A DNA stretch of 64,000 nucleotides from Mytilus edulis (taxonomy: Eukaryota; Mollusca; Bivalvia; Mytilida; Mytilidae): positions 95,696,749 to 95,760,748 of the forward strand of contig NC_092344.1 in the NCBI RefSeq assembly GCF_963676685.1. Direction: 5' to 3'. Shown piece after piece: positions 30,024 to 61,179 of the stretch. The position numbers were made by a program, and so were the translations under genes. The notes under the pieces were generated by a model. That model ran no database searches. It saw only the letters and a program-made list of their open reading frames with translations, and was not told the DNA's origin. The number at the start of each line of letters is the position of its first letter. Position 1 is the stretch's first letter.

Positions 30024-32858
30024 CACAGTGTAGATACTATTCTGTACGCTATCCGGAAGTTGCGATTTTCGAAGCGAGAAATTTTTGGATCACATTTTAA
30101 ATTTGTTGGATATACTTTGTTAAACGGTAAGATGTTCATCTGTACATTGCTTAATGATTAATTCAGCTGACATCGATATTCACAAATGGTTTATAATTAA
30201 ATTTAGCACATTCAATATTCGTATCTTTGCCTTAATCAAGAGATTTTCAAGTGCATCACTAAGGAAAATCAGTCGGTGAACCTAAAAACAATCGTTTTGC
30301 ACCCTTACTGTGCAAATTAACGTAAAAAACAGACTTAATTAACTAAATAAAGTATATTTTAAGTGGTGGTAAAAGTTTCAGCCAGATCTTTGAAGCCAGA
30401 AATAAGAAAATTACACTTGTTTGAATTTCTCACTGTACCATCAGTCTCGCTAGTATATTTTGAAACTGTATGATAAGTCTTTATTTCACTGTATTCGAGT
30501 GGTGATTTCAAGTTATTTACGATACATTAGAAGGTGGCATTTTTCTAAATAACACAAATGTATTTCAATAAATTCACATCCTGAAAACTTATCAAACATG
30601 TTTTAGCTTGATAGGGTGTACTTGCTTAATTACTACATTAAGTATAAGGATGTTTGAATGTTGCTAAAATAAGAGGAAGGTTTGTTGTTTATATAAGTTT
30701 CAGAAATGTCCTCCGTTATACTTAAAATTGTACAAACACACAGATTTAATTGTTATTTAAAAATGCATGTATTTACAAACATTCGAGGCCGTACTGTAGC
30801 CTATAATTGATCACAGTTCCTTCACTTTGTTTTGGATATAGATCTGTCTTTTTCACACTCAATTGTACACCACCTTGTAAAGCGGTGGTTTATAGTGATA
30901 ATGAAGTCCGTATTACCGTTCGTCCGTTGGACCGGTACAACATGTTTAACTGGTTTTGTAAGCACATCTCCTCATAAACCACTTAATATACATTGGGGTT
31001 TCCAGACATTTTTAAATGGAGAGGGGGTCCAATCCAGGAGAAAAGAGGATTCCAAATATATGTTCCCATACAAATGCATTGATAGTTAAAAGAGGGTTTC
31101 AAACCGCCGGATCCCATTTTTCTTGAATCCGTCACTGGTATAACTTTTAATTATTTTTTCTCGGATTCCCTATCATAAATGATAATATAAAAAAGAAGAT
31201 GCGGTATGATTGCCAATGAGACAACCGTCCACAAGAGACCAAAATGACACAGACATTAACAAATATAGGTCACCGTACGGCCTTCAACAATGAGCAAAGC
31301 CAATATCTCAAAGTCAGCTATAAAAGGCCCCCGAAATGACAATGTATAACAATTCAAACGAGAAAATTAACGGCCTTATTTATATAAAAAAAGGAATGTA
31401 TTTCGAATTTTATTAAAAATCTTTTATGGGGTTTCTTTATATAAGATACGGACATTACATTATATGGGGGCACCCATCAGGTATTTCCAACCGAGACCTC
31501 CAAAACGTTAAAAAATTTCTAAAATTGCTCCATTTTTAATCAATGAATGTATTATGGACCTTCTATTTCGAATTTTTGGTAAAAATGTTTTTAATGTTTC
31601 TATATCTAAAATACGGACTTTGTCATAGCCTTATATTGGGCGTACCTTTTTTATATCCACAACTTCCTTCAGACACTTGTCATAACTTAATGAATCTTTT
31701 TCAGATTCCTAATCATTTAATTCAATTCTGAACCTCTTATCTTGATTTTTCGAAAATTCAGCAGTTTTCTATTTCCATGATAAGGACTTTTCCACTACCT
31801 TATTGGGTGGTACCCATTTACTATACGCAACTTTCAAAAACTTACCATATATTAATAAAACTTCCTCATATTCTTTATTAAATGATGCCCCTGTGCACCT
31901 ATAATTTAGTTTTTTTTTTGTGGTTTGTTTTTTTCCAAAACATGGACTATAGAAGTGGCGGGGTATTATTTCGTTAATTCTTTCCTCAATACCTAAAGTT
32001 TTTAAACAAAGCTTTCTCAATCTATTTTTTGTAACTTTAAAAGAGACAAGCTTGATGTATGTTATCACCAATTGGTCAACGGCAGACGGTGTAAATAGTC
32101 TTTAAAAATGTAATAGCTAAACAGATAACTGCAACGACACACTATTACAAAGTCAACAAGCGAATCATGTATTGCTTTTTAGGCATGTGATTTTAAATAA
32201 GACTGACGGAACAAAAATGTCATTATTTTCCCGTCTACAAAAATCATCAGAAATATATTTGTATTGTCTGATGAAAGAAATTACACGTTAAAGTTCCATG
32301 GACAGTTCATAATATCACATAGACACGTATATACCTTCAAATTGCCGTTGTTTTTTTCTTCAAAATCACGACTGGTCGTACAGACAAAAAATCTGAAATC
32401 GCTTCTAGAATACAGTCAGTTTTAGACTGATCGTACAGTAATTTTTTTTGGGATCCTCAAGGAAAACATATTTTTTATTTGAAATACGAACATTCTACTT
32501 AAATACGGTAAGAATATTGAAACAGTATATATTTAACTGTAAACTGATGCAAATATTTGCAATAAAAGATTATTTGCTTTGTACTACGAGAGCAAAATTG
32601 TCTATCGATTTCACTTTTTTCTATGAAGTTGGTGTGATGCACACGTATATTTTATATTCTAATGCACGTTTTTGTTACAGTTACTCATATTTATGATGAT
32701 ATACATACATTGAAGATGTGCAAAGCACTTTATAGACATAGGAGTAAACAAATGATGAGAAAAAGCACCGTAACAAAACCGTTTTATTAGCCAGTTGAAA
32801 ATCCTCGCTTCGAAAATCGAGACTTCCGGATAGCGTACAGAATAGTATCTACACTGTG
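30024..32858. mobile_element. Transib/RAG-like TIR element (CACAGTG ends)
   Basis: The 2835-bp element starts CACAGTGTAGATACTATTCT and ends with the inverse of the same sequence. The terminal repeats are 55 bp with two mismatches (30024-30078 and 32804-32858). AACTT flanks both ends exactly (30019-30023 and 32859-32863). CACAGTG equals the consensus heptamer of V(D)J recombination signals, and 5-bp duplications are made by Transib and RAG-like transposases. The first 11 bases differ by one from the CACCGTG element 3.4 kb away. No RAG1-like or Transib transposase frame was found inside; the interior holds nested repeats (30990-31140, 31195-31380). Confidence 0.75.
31195..31380 (+). repeat. GATGCGGTATGATTGCCAATGAG family copy nested in the CACAGTG element
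   Basis: AAGATGCGGTATGATTGCCA, GAGACAACCGTCCACAAG, CACCGTACGGCCTTCAACAA and CAGCTATAAAAGGCCC follow the order of the copy at 48070. Confidence 0.7.
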
Positions 32859-32869
32859 AACTTTAGAAC

Positions 32870-34034
32870 TGACATTAAACATTACAATACTAACTTGAAC
32901 ATGAATGTTACAAAGATCAAATGAAAACAGTTTTTCTCTACAACCATCACTGAATTAAATGGGAAATAATTATACATATTGTCCTTATGTCCCTATCACT
33001 CAATTTATAAATATAATAAAAGAACTGCAATCTAATGTCTCCTTAGATGTACATATATATCTGTTTAATAGCAATAACTGAAATAAAGATTTTTGTTCGG
33101 TTTTCATTTTTTTTCGTACATATTCCTAAACTGTTCTCCATATAATTACTATTTCCAAGGGGCATAGCTCCAGTAAAACTTGTTAATTAGAGCTGATAAG
33201 GGAACTTTTACAAGACCTTGTAAACCTTAGAATTTATTTTTTTTAATCTGGCAAGATGTGCTTTCTTAGAATGCAATTACCCATATATTGTACATTTCAA
33301 AAAGACATAATTTGTTAAATAATTGCACTGATTTTTATAGACATTTGATAATAAGTAAATATTTAAAAACCTACCAAGACATGTATGCTTGAGATTGTTT
33401 TCAAATCAATTTACATTTTTAAGGGATAGAACTCCCTTTAAACCAAGAATTTTTCAGATAGTGTATGGCAATTTTAGATACAAGTCAATGCCTTACATAT
33501 AAAGGTTGGACCCACATACCATTAAAAATCTTTAAATAAGACTCCTCGAAGTAAAATATATAAATGTAATTGAAAAATATCTAAAATTGATGAAAAAGAG
33601 GCTTTTTGGCAGTGTTGACACTTGCCTTAAATGTAAAAAGTTTGAAGTCTTAAAATAAATTTGTAAAATACATACAAAAATACAATTTAAGAGATATCTG
33701 ACACTCCTTTGATCATCTGACACATGTTACTTCATAAATCTATAATACATTTTCAAACTCAAGGGACCAAAAATTCAGCCTCATCCAACCTCCTACTGTT
33801 ACACAAGCAAAAAAGAGACTAGCAACAAAACACAGATGTCAAGCGATGGCATGGGCTCACACTGGTGGTCCTATCCACTAAGTGAGCATATATCTTTTTA
33901 CAGTAAAAACAACTTATTAAATAACTTATCACTAAAATAACTGGCAAGTTGTAACTAAATCTGAAATTTTACAAGTCCCTTTGAAAAAATCATAAAATAT
34001 TTTTTGATAAAATATGAATCCAATTGATACAATG
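32870..34034. other. Intergenic stretch and 3' UTR of the SLC35E3-like gene
   Basis: Holds the unresolved 3' UTR of the minus-strand gene. A possible minus-strand AATAAA lies near 33231. No other feature seen. Confidence 0.3.
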
Positions 34035-53438
<19,404 letters not shown>

Positions 53439-53671
53439 TTTAGAAATAAATATATTTTTCCTTCAATGTCAATCTGCAGTTTTACAATAGACAAAATTAT
53501 GGTTGATAAACAAACGCATAGATGATTCCAAGATAAAAAGTAGCTCTCGGAAGATTGTATCCTCTTAGAATTCATTGAAGTATCACTTCTTACCACTCCA
53601 AATATTTTAATCAACATGTACCACAACTGTCTTTATAAAAAAAAAACCAAGAGAGGATGTATAATACCGAC

Positions 53672-53705
53672 CGTTATTGTTCTCGAATTCCCAGTTCGAA
53701 GTCAT
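53672..53705 (-). CDS. Possible upstream coding exon for isoform 1A (weak)
   Basis: ATG at 53705 opens MTSNWEFENNN and reaches a weak donor (G|GTCGGT). Joined to the acceptor at 43857 it reads in frame without a stop through EEVIKSDIIIVAMEN into exon 1A, but it cannot be joined in frame to 1B. The donor is poor and there is no homology support. Confidence 0.25.
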
Positions 53706-53719
53706 CTTAAAATCAAAAA

Positions 53720-56620
53720 CTATACGGAACTGCAGTTAGCTTATGTATACCACTGACACAAGTAAATGTTGAAGTGTCTTAGAGTGTTATTAAGTTTAAA
53801 TATATATGGCTGATCATGATCAGTATATTTTTTTTTTAGCTTAGACATTTCTTGAAAAAAAAATATTAACAGCATAAACTTCGCGTCTTGAAACGTCTAA
53901 AAGTGTTCAGTCTCGAATCCAAGATATTCTTAAGGTCTACAGAAATGTAGAACAATAAAGAATAGATAATTACTTGGTAGGACTTAACTTGAAATATAAT
54001 AGAGAATAGTGGACACAAGATAATTATACAGAATAGAGAAAAATTACAGTTGAACCGTTCCCTCATGATAATACTTGAGTGATATCCGGGCTGATCCTGA
54101 AATTTGGATACCTTGACAGGGTATATGAGTCCATATACTGGCCAGTATGAACGAAAACGAAGATAAGAAACGTTATTAATATTGAAATCAGAGCATTCAA
54201 TCATATACAATATTATTGTTATTCGGGCTTCACATGGATTGGATTGAGGACCTTGAATATCATATATAGCCTTAAATTATAAAGAAGCAACGGAAGAGAG
54301 TAATTTTACGTCATTTGGTTACTGATCAATATTTGTTTCTGTGGCAGTCAATTTAAATCACGTTTCTTATTTTGATATAGACCAGATACCACTATCAACG
54401 TCGTTTTTTACAAGCATCAAGCAGCGATGCTGGATATTGTTAAGGTGCTCGATTAGCATAATTTCCACTTCTTTTGAATTTTTCTCATAGAAGGGGAAAA
54501 TATAAACAATGATATAATTTGCATATAGTAACAGAAAATATTTTTAAAATGTACCCTTATCATTGAACAAAATGTAACGATAACGTATAACGGTTATGCG
54601 TTACTCATGCAAATATTGCCGCGATGATAGTAACCTGTATTGGTAGACATTATTGATAATATGCATTAACTGTGGCATAAGCACAACAGTGGCAAATTCA
54701 GGGCGGCTGCAATAGGTGTACAATATATTAATCAAAACTGAATCGATCCGAAGACTGACACATTGCCGCTGATTGAAAAATAAACGACAAGTGGACAACA
54801 ACAAAAATGCTGTTTTATAGCAGGCGATATATGGACCATTCCTAAAAGTTGTGGTTGGTTTCTGTTGAATATGGATGTACTAATTAAATAGGCAGTTTCT
54901 TTCAAACAAACTTAGCATATGTTGTATTCATTCAGCTTTCCACAGAGGTACCGCAGCCTTTCAAGGCGAATTGCAACTTGATCGGTATCATTATTTATAC
55001 GGTTGATACATAACTATTGCGAGTCAAAGTTTAAACATTGGTATCATTATTTATACACTAATAAAAGATACAAAACTATTAAGAATTTTAAACACAGAAC
55101 AAAATGAAAAAAAAATATAGCGAATACCCGAAATATTATTTTGAAAAAATCCGCATGTTTAGGTTATTTGGTATTCTAACATATAGACTCAAATCGCTCA
55201 GTTTCAGCATCTAATTACTATGGGTAACTAAATATTCGTACACTTAGAAAACAAATGTTAATCGTCAATCTCAATGCGTTTGTTTACATGGAGTAGAATC
55301 TGAAAAGTTGGAGTGATAAAAGTGTTACGTCTTCTCAATTAATTGATTACACATAAACAGACTGAACATAAACTGTAGAAAATAAACCAGTCATAGATAG
55401 ATACCTGGATTGGAAATTTTGTATAAAAAATAGGCCAAATAAAAGTTGGAAAGCATTGAGAAACCAAAATTAGTAAAAGTTTTGCCAATACATACAGTCA
55501 AAGTTATTTATTTCTAGGAAATATCCTTTTATGTAATTAACGATGTAAAGAAAATGATTACAAATCCTTCAACAGGTATATATTTGATTGACAATTTCAG
55601 AACACTTACAAGTATTCTTTTGTAAGAACAGCCGATGTGCGGATCATAATGAATTGTCGTAACTTGAATTAGTGTACGAAGAGATGAATGGTTCTACATT
55701 TCTATAAGTTTATCATGGGTTGTTCCCAAATATACGGGCTAAAAATGTTTCGTACATTTTCTCTGAAGTCCGCGCGAATATGTATACATATACCGTATAC
55801 ACGATGACGAAATGCAATCAACTATTTAAAATTCATATATATGCATAAAAATTTACAAAATTGATACAATTTTGCACTTGTAAACTGTATGACAGGTAGT
55901 GAAATAACATTTCTAATATACAGATATATATATATATAATATGTATAGTTTTACAAATGTTCAGAGCCATCCCAACAGACTATACAACCACACGCATCAA
56001 CCTGTTACAAATATGATACTAACAGTTACTGTTGTATTTAGTAACTGACACAATGTCATTCCTGGGAATTTCAAAATAAGATCTATAGTCCAAGGACATG
56101 ATGTCTAAAAACTTGTTACTACTTATACTCAAATATACAATAGTAGTTGATTTCTGTCCGATGTCGAAACAAATGCATGTTTTTTGCTAACAAATTTCAT
56201 TATTTTACACATTCTTGTTCAGTTGAAGATGACAACTCACAAATAACATCGTGTAAACATCATTTCTTTTCAAATAACCTGTAAAATAAATGAAAAAAAG
56301 AAATAGAAACAAAAAAGGCAACATAACATATTTAAAACAATATTTTAATGAAGCGCTACAAGCACTTGACCTCAAAATGTAATGAACAATAGAACAAACC
56401 AATTTCAGAAAAGAGTTTTGAGATTTTCAGATCTTACTTTTGGCGACTTTATGAACTCATTTCATGCAGTGTTTTCGCCTCACCATTAGTGGACACCTAT
56501 TAAATAGGACGAAGAGTTCGGACAGCTTATTGTTTAGATTCAAGTGTAGCTTAAAAATATGGATAATAAATGGAACGAGAGTACGCTCTTGTGCAACCTG
56601 ACAAAACCGTCTGATGTTAG
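53720..56620. other. Intergenic stretch between SLC35E3-like and CARD genes
   Basis: AT-rich. I see a decayed piece of the GTACCAGGATTATAA repeat near 55440-55530 and nothing else firm. Confidence 0.35.
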
Positions 56621-56626
56621 TGCACG

Positions 56627-56632
56627 TTTATT
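56627..56632 (-). promoter_or_regulatory. AATAAA polyadenylation signal of the CARD gene
   Basis: A minus-strand AATAAA lies about 130 bp after the stop codon at 56763, the right place for a short 3' UTR. Confidence 0.4.
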
Positions 56633-56762
56633 CCAGAAATATAATGCGTTAGCTTTCAGTTCAAATTACTTCATTATGTTTCTCCCCTATGGGCTTTGTT
56701 TTCCGCGTTTATGATAAATACTATAAAACAGTATGTAAGGATTCTCAATACCTATATTAAAC

Positions 56763-57755
56763 TTATAGAAAAATTAATTGTAAAAATAAATATATAACAT
56801 ACGACCAGGAAGATCTTTGTGTTGAGGACCTGTAATTTTTACCTCGTACAACAGCGTTGTACGGAGGCACTGCATATTTCTTCATATCAAAAGCTTGCAG
56901 TCTTGCTCTCATTATAGCGTTTTCTTCCTCGCTGCTTTGAAGTTTTTCTTGTAAAACGACATTCCGATCACGCAAATCTTCATTATTTTCTTCAATTTCT
57001 ATTAATTTGTTTTCTAGTTTCGCTTTATCTTTTTCAAGAGAAAATATCACATCAGTCTGATTGTCTAAATCTTGCTGAAGTAAGCTTATTTCTTTGTCAT
57101 GATCTATCTTGCAACGTGCAATTTGGTCATCTAGAGCTTTAATCTGCATTTCGAGGTCTTTCTTCTGTTTCTCTGATGTTTTCGCATGCTGCTCTAATCT
57201 GATCTTTTCTTTATTTATTGATTTTAACCTTGCTAGCCTTTCTTCATGGTCCTCCTTTAGAGTGTTCAAAATAACTTGCAGTTCTTTATATTCGACATTT
57301 TTTGTTTCCAGTTTCTTTTCAATGTCAGTTTTCTCTTTTTCTTTCTCTTGGACAGCTTTGCTAATTGCATCCGATTTTTTGCTCAATTCCTCAAGCAAGA
57401 AGTTGTTCTTCCGTTTGATATCTGCATACTCTTTTTCCTTAGATGCCAAGTTAGTCTTTAACTGGTCGACGTTATTCGATAGTTCGTTAATTTTCCTTTT
57501 TAATTCTGTGCGCTCAGCTTGTATTTTTTCAAAGTTTGTCCTTAAGTCTGTATGTTGCCTTTTGAGATCTTTCATTTCTTGTCTGTCCTCTTTACGTTCT
57601 GTTTCTAGATTTGCACGAAGCTGTCTCAGTTCTCCTTTAATTTCATCTTTCATCTTTTCTAGGTCAGTTTGCTTAACAGAATCATCATTTCTTGCATCCG
57701 ATGATGCAGAAGATGTCAGTGATGGGTTATTGTATGAGTCTACGATATCGTCTTT
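56763..57755 (-). CDS. CARD gene exon 4 (coiled coil, C-terminus)
   Basis: Acceptor ATTTACAG, then KDDIVDSYNNPSLTSSASSD and a long heptad region (for example LEMQIKALDDQIARCK), ending in VRGKNYRSSTQRSSW and a hydrophobic tail with stop at 56763. 993 nt. A long frame on the opposite strand is its shadow. Confidence 0.85.
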   Translation of the reverse strand, partial: KDDIVDSYNNPSLTSSASSDARNDDSVKQTDLEKMKDEIKGELRQLRANLETERKEDRQEMKDLKRQHTDLRTNFEKIQAERTELKRKINELSNNVDQLKTNLASKEKEYADIKRKNNFLLEELSKKSDAISKAVQEKEKEKTDIEKKLETKNVEYKELQVILNTLKEDHEERLARLKSINKEKIRLEQHAKTSEKQKKDLEMQIKALDDQIARCKIDHDKEISLLQQDLDNQTDVIFSLEKDKAKLENKLIEIEENNEDLRDRNVVLQEKLQSSEEENAIMRARLQAFDMKKYAVPPYNAVVRGKNYRSSTQRSSWSYVIYLFLQLIFL

Positions 57756-60700
57756 CTGTAAATGTTACATAAGAATAGTAGAAATATATTTAATTAGAAA
57801 GAGAAAAATACTAGTACAAAAAAGGATAAGGAGTGCACTGAAGTTCGATTATTGAGTTTTTGTATATATAAACATGCTTACGGTGTGCTAAAAAAGTAAA
57901 ACAAAATTACCAAACTCCAAAGTCATACATTATCAACCAACGAAACGATGGAAGAACAACTTATTTAGCTGTCTTTTTATATTTATTGATAGTTAACTTA
58001 GAGGAAAACAGGGTTTACGTTTAGTGGAAATTGGTATTTTAATTAGCTTTCAGTTCTTGTGAGTACTCGTAGAACGGTCTTCTGTGTCTTTTATCTTTTT
58101 GTGACAGTTTTGTTTTGCATGGTACCAAACTGACGAGTAAGCATGTTTCAACTTCTTGTACTCTCTAAAGTCTATATGCCATTCTACTGTCTCAATTAAC
58201 GAGAAAGGCTTGTCGCGCACATACATGGTTCACTGGTTAATTCGTTATGTGACAGTAACAAACTAGAAGCATGTACATGTACAATGTTAATAATAGAACT
58301 ATCGAACTCCTAGAAAAATTCAAAACGAAATTCAATCCAGTGTTTGTTGGTGGCTATAGTCTGCCAAACTTGTGATTTGTTTTAGTATATATCCGACCAG
58401 GCTGTTGGTTAACACTTTTGAGTTGTTTCCTTTTTTTGTCATTCTAATGCAATTTCTAGCTATATATAAGGTATTTTTTCTCTAGACATTTAATATAAGC
58501 CGATACTTACGACCACTGGTACTTGCTTAAATCTTGTTATAGTTCCTCGTTTATCAGCTATACCTTAATTAAAGATAGAATACTTTTAAAATGTGTATCA
58601 AAAGAGAAAAGATAGACAAGAATATTCAGAACAACCGCAATGACTTTGACTATGATTTCAACGTTTTTGTTTGTTAAAATAAAACCTACTGAATATGTCA
58701 TGAATGTGTACCATATCTTATTGTGTCAGAATGTAAGATCAAAACATTTGATATACGTTAAAAATTACCCTTTTCAACTAGTAATATTATACTGATTTTT
58801 AGTCTACGTTTTACAATCAAGCCTGTTATTAATTTGGAACGTTGACAAAAAAAATAATATTTATGCATGTCATAGTTTTCAGTTATAATTTTGTTTTGAT
58901 TAAAGAAAGAAAAGACATATAAGTAATCGATATCGTTCCAAGTGCGGTTGAGATTATGTTATACTTAGTTGCAAGATAACAAGGCCTGTGTGCAAGTTTT
59001 GTCTTTCCTGAATGTAGGACATTTCTTTTTCCCTTTGACATATACTCGGTTAATATATAAGCATATATTAAAGGGACACTGCTTCAATTTCTTGTAATTT
59101 TCTTTTCTTTGAGAAAATCGCTTTTAGAAAAAAATGTTTTCACAAATAAAAACCAATGATCGCGATTTTTTTATGAACAGCAAAGCTTGAGGCAGATTAT
59201 AACCAGACTCATTTTGTTATGAATATAATTTTCAGCTGTTCTACATCACTCCGTTTTGGATTTTTGGCGGGTGATGCATACATAGGAGAAGACGTTTAAT
59301 GTTTCGTTATCCGGTCTCGTGCCTTTTGGAATGTATCTAAATTTGTGTGTGTAACCTTGATTCGTATCATCTGAATCGATTTATTACATTTGAAGATCGG
59401 CAAGTTAATTATTGTTGTTAAATTTTTATAAACAACAATTGGATATGCCATGGCAGTTTCTGAGATTCACAAAAGATGTGTTTATGTCACAGTTGCTGAT
59501 ATTTATGTTTTGAAAAGTATAATAAAGCATTGTAGTTCTTATGTTATATGTGAGCTACGCTGACAAGTTTGCTCCACCTTTTCTTATGAAAATAAGGAAA
59601 TGTGATATGATTGCAAAGAAAGTAAGTACTTTTTCATAAGTACAATCATTTCAAGCCCTTTTTGTTTTGGTCTTAATAAACTGGATTACAATAATTGAAA
59701 GTGAACAGATACATATTTAGGTTTTATCTTTATAAGTCTCCTGGTTGCTGTTAAATTAAGGAATGGAACATATCTCATTTATTCAAAGATAACATTTAAA
59801 GTCTACCTCATAGTGGTTTCCCTAACTGGAACTTACCAACGTATGTTGTTGGTGGCGCTTGTACTGAAATTTTCCCATCAAGCTCATCTGCAACGTGTTT
59901 ATATCCTCGTTTTCTTAGAGCTTTTAGAAATATGAATACAGAATCTTGTTTAGACTTGAGTATTATATACAGAAGCTCTTCCATGCGTTCTGGTTCTGTC
60001 ATTCGTCTGTTTTTCAGGTCCATCCATTGGTCTACCGATATCACATGATTTTCAATCAATGGATCCACGATATGATTGAGAACTACAGATTGCTTCACAA
60101 GTCCCCAGTGTTTTGTAAGAATGTCCTGTTCCTTTGGTCGATGGTTTATTTTCTTCATGGTTTCTGTGTCTGGATTAGCTGTAAACATATCACATCTTTA
60201 AGCTTCTATATGTATCTTTTCTCAAGTTATCCACTATTTATTATTTGTAAAGTATATTCAAATGGCATGCAATATACAAATGAACTTTATATATATATCT
60301 CTCATTTTCAATCACATTCAATATTTATTATAAGATTTTTTCCTAAGGAACGAACCCAATATTGCTGGTTTTCATTGTTGATCTGTAGAATACCATCAAA
60401 TGAAATATTGTTGTCATAATATTTTTCGTTAATGATAGGATAGTACTATAACAATTATGAGAATCGTCACATCATAAGTGCAAGCGTTCCAATTCTACTA
60501 TTTCTTAAGAATTTTAAGCGACTGTCATACAAGTGAAAGGTTTAGCTATCTATAAAATCAGGATTAATCCACCTTTTCTACATAACAAAATGCCTGAACC
60601 AAGCCAGGGATATGACAGTTGTTGTCCTTTGAGCTTTTGGTTTTGTCATTTGATTAGGGACTTTCCGTTTTGAATTTTCCTCGGAGTTCAGTATTTTTGT

Positions 60701-60948
60701 GATTTTACTTTTTATTGATCTTTTGCATAAGGGTCAAAATCTTCTTTTGTCTTTCATTGTATAAAAAAGAATAACGTTATACTATTACACAACTGTCCAA
60801 GGTTAATGAGAATATTAGGCGCTCACAAACATATGGAACCGTGCCACATTATATAATATAATATCAATCGGTAATATTTGCTTCATATTATTATTAAAGA
60901 CTTACGAAAAACTTCAATAATTGCCGTTGGAGGGAGTTTTTTAGCCAT
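56763..60948 (-). CDS. CARD and coiled-coil protein (whole gene, four coding exons)
   Basis: Coding exons 60906-60948, 59837-60178, 58511-58563 and 56763-57755 join in phase to 1431 nt, or 476 residues. The start is MAKKLPPTAIIEVF. Residues about 30-120 form a death-fold (CARD) domain: HWGLVKQSVVLNHIVDPLIE, VDQWMDL, ERMEELLYIILKSKQDSVFI and FLKALRKRGYKHVADEL give the six-helix pattern. A serine-rich linker (SLTSSASSDARNDDS) leads into a coiled coil of about 260 residues rich in E, K, Q and L. CARD plus coiled coil is the architecture of CARD9/CARMA-like adaptors that assemble signalling filaments, but this CARD is diverged and no orthology is claimed. The last 15 residues are hydrophobic (SYVIYLFLQLIFL), unless a GTAAAA donor after VVR is used. 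Confidence 0.85.
57860..58500. other. CARD gene intron 3
   Basis: No further feature seen between exons 3 and 4. Confidence 0.4.
58511..58563 (-). CDS. CARD gene exon 3
   Basis: A small linker exon coding GIADKRGTITRFKQVPVV. Acceptor TTAATTAAG, donor GTC|GTAAGT. 53 nt, phase 1 to 0. It is supported mainly by the phase fit between its neighbours. Confidence 0.7.
59837..60178 (-). CDS. CARD gene exon 2 (CARD domain)
   Basis: Acceptor TATGTTTACAG, then PNPDTETMKKINHRPKEQDI and the whole CARD, ending APPTTYVG before donor G|GTAAGT. 342 nt. One exon holding a whole death-fold domain is common. Confidence 0.88.
60595..60715 (+). repeat. Dispersed repeat, TATGACAGTTGTT family, copy 2
   Basis: GGATATGACAGTTGTTGTCC, TTGATTAGGGACTTTCCG and AGTTCAGTATTTTTGTGATT match 5205-5345. 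It lies in intron 1 of the CARD gene. Confidence 0.7.
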
Positions 60949-60962
60949 CCAATACTTTCTTA
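60906..60962 (-). CDS. CARD gene exon 1 (start codon)
   Basis: ATG at 60948 codes MAKKLPPTAIIEVF before donor C|GTAAGT at 60906. An acceptor (ATTTTCAG) at 60963 places 14 untranslated bases before the ATG. If joined to the exon ending at 61132, an in-frame TGA precedes the ATG, which supports this start. Confidence 0.72.
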
Positions 60963-61131
60963 CTGAAAATTGCAACAGACGAGTGAAGACTTAACGTGGA
61001 AACCTGAAAAAAAAAATAGAAAAATCATCACCTCATATTGTCGAAAGTATTTATCTTTTTGTTTTTGGAAAATCATAATAACTTTTAAATCAAATTTCAT
61101 CAAAAATGCAAACAGGAAAGGAAGAACTTAC

Positions 61132-61170
61132 CATGCGAGCTATCTCCTCAAAGTTATTTCCAAAAATTGG
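61132..61170 (-). other. Probable 5' UTR exon of the CARD gene
   Basis: GAGGAGATAGCTCGCATG is followed by a strong donor GTAAGTTC. Its upstream border is unknown. The ATG at its end is out of frame with the main start. Confidence 0.4.
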
Positions 61171-61179
61171 CACTAGTTT

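Noticed and set aside
30024..30065. A true 12/23 recombination signal
   Set aside because: The heptamer matches, but no A-rich nonamer occurs at 12 or 23 bases; the terminal inverted repeat plus 5-bp duplication explains it as a transposon end.
57109..57855. 248-codon plus-strand open frame
   Set aside because: It is the reverse complement of the CARD gene's coiled-coil exon; the serine/phenylalanine-rich translation is what lysine/glutamate codons give when read backwards.
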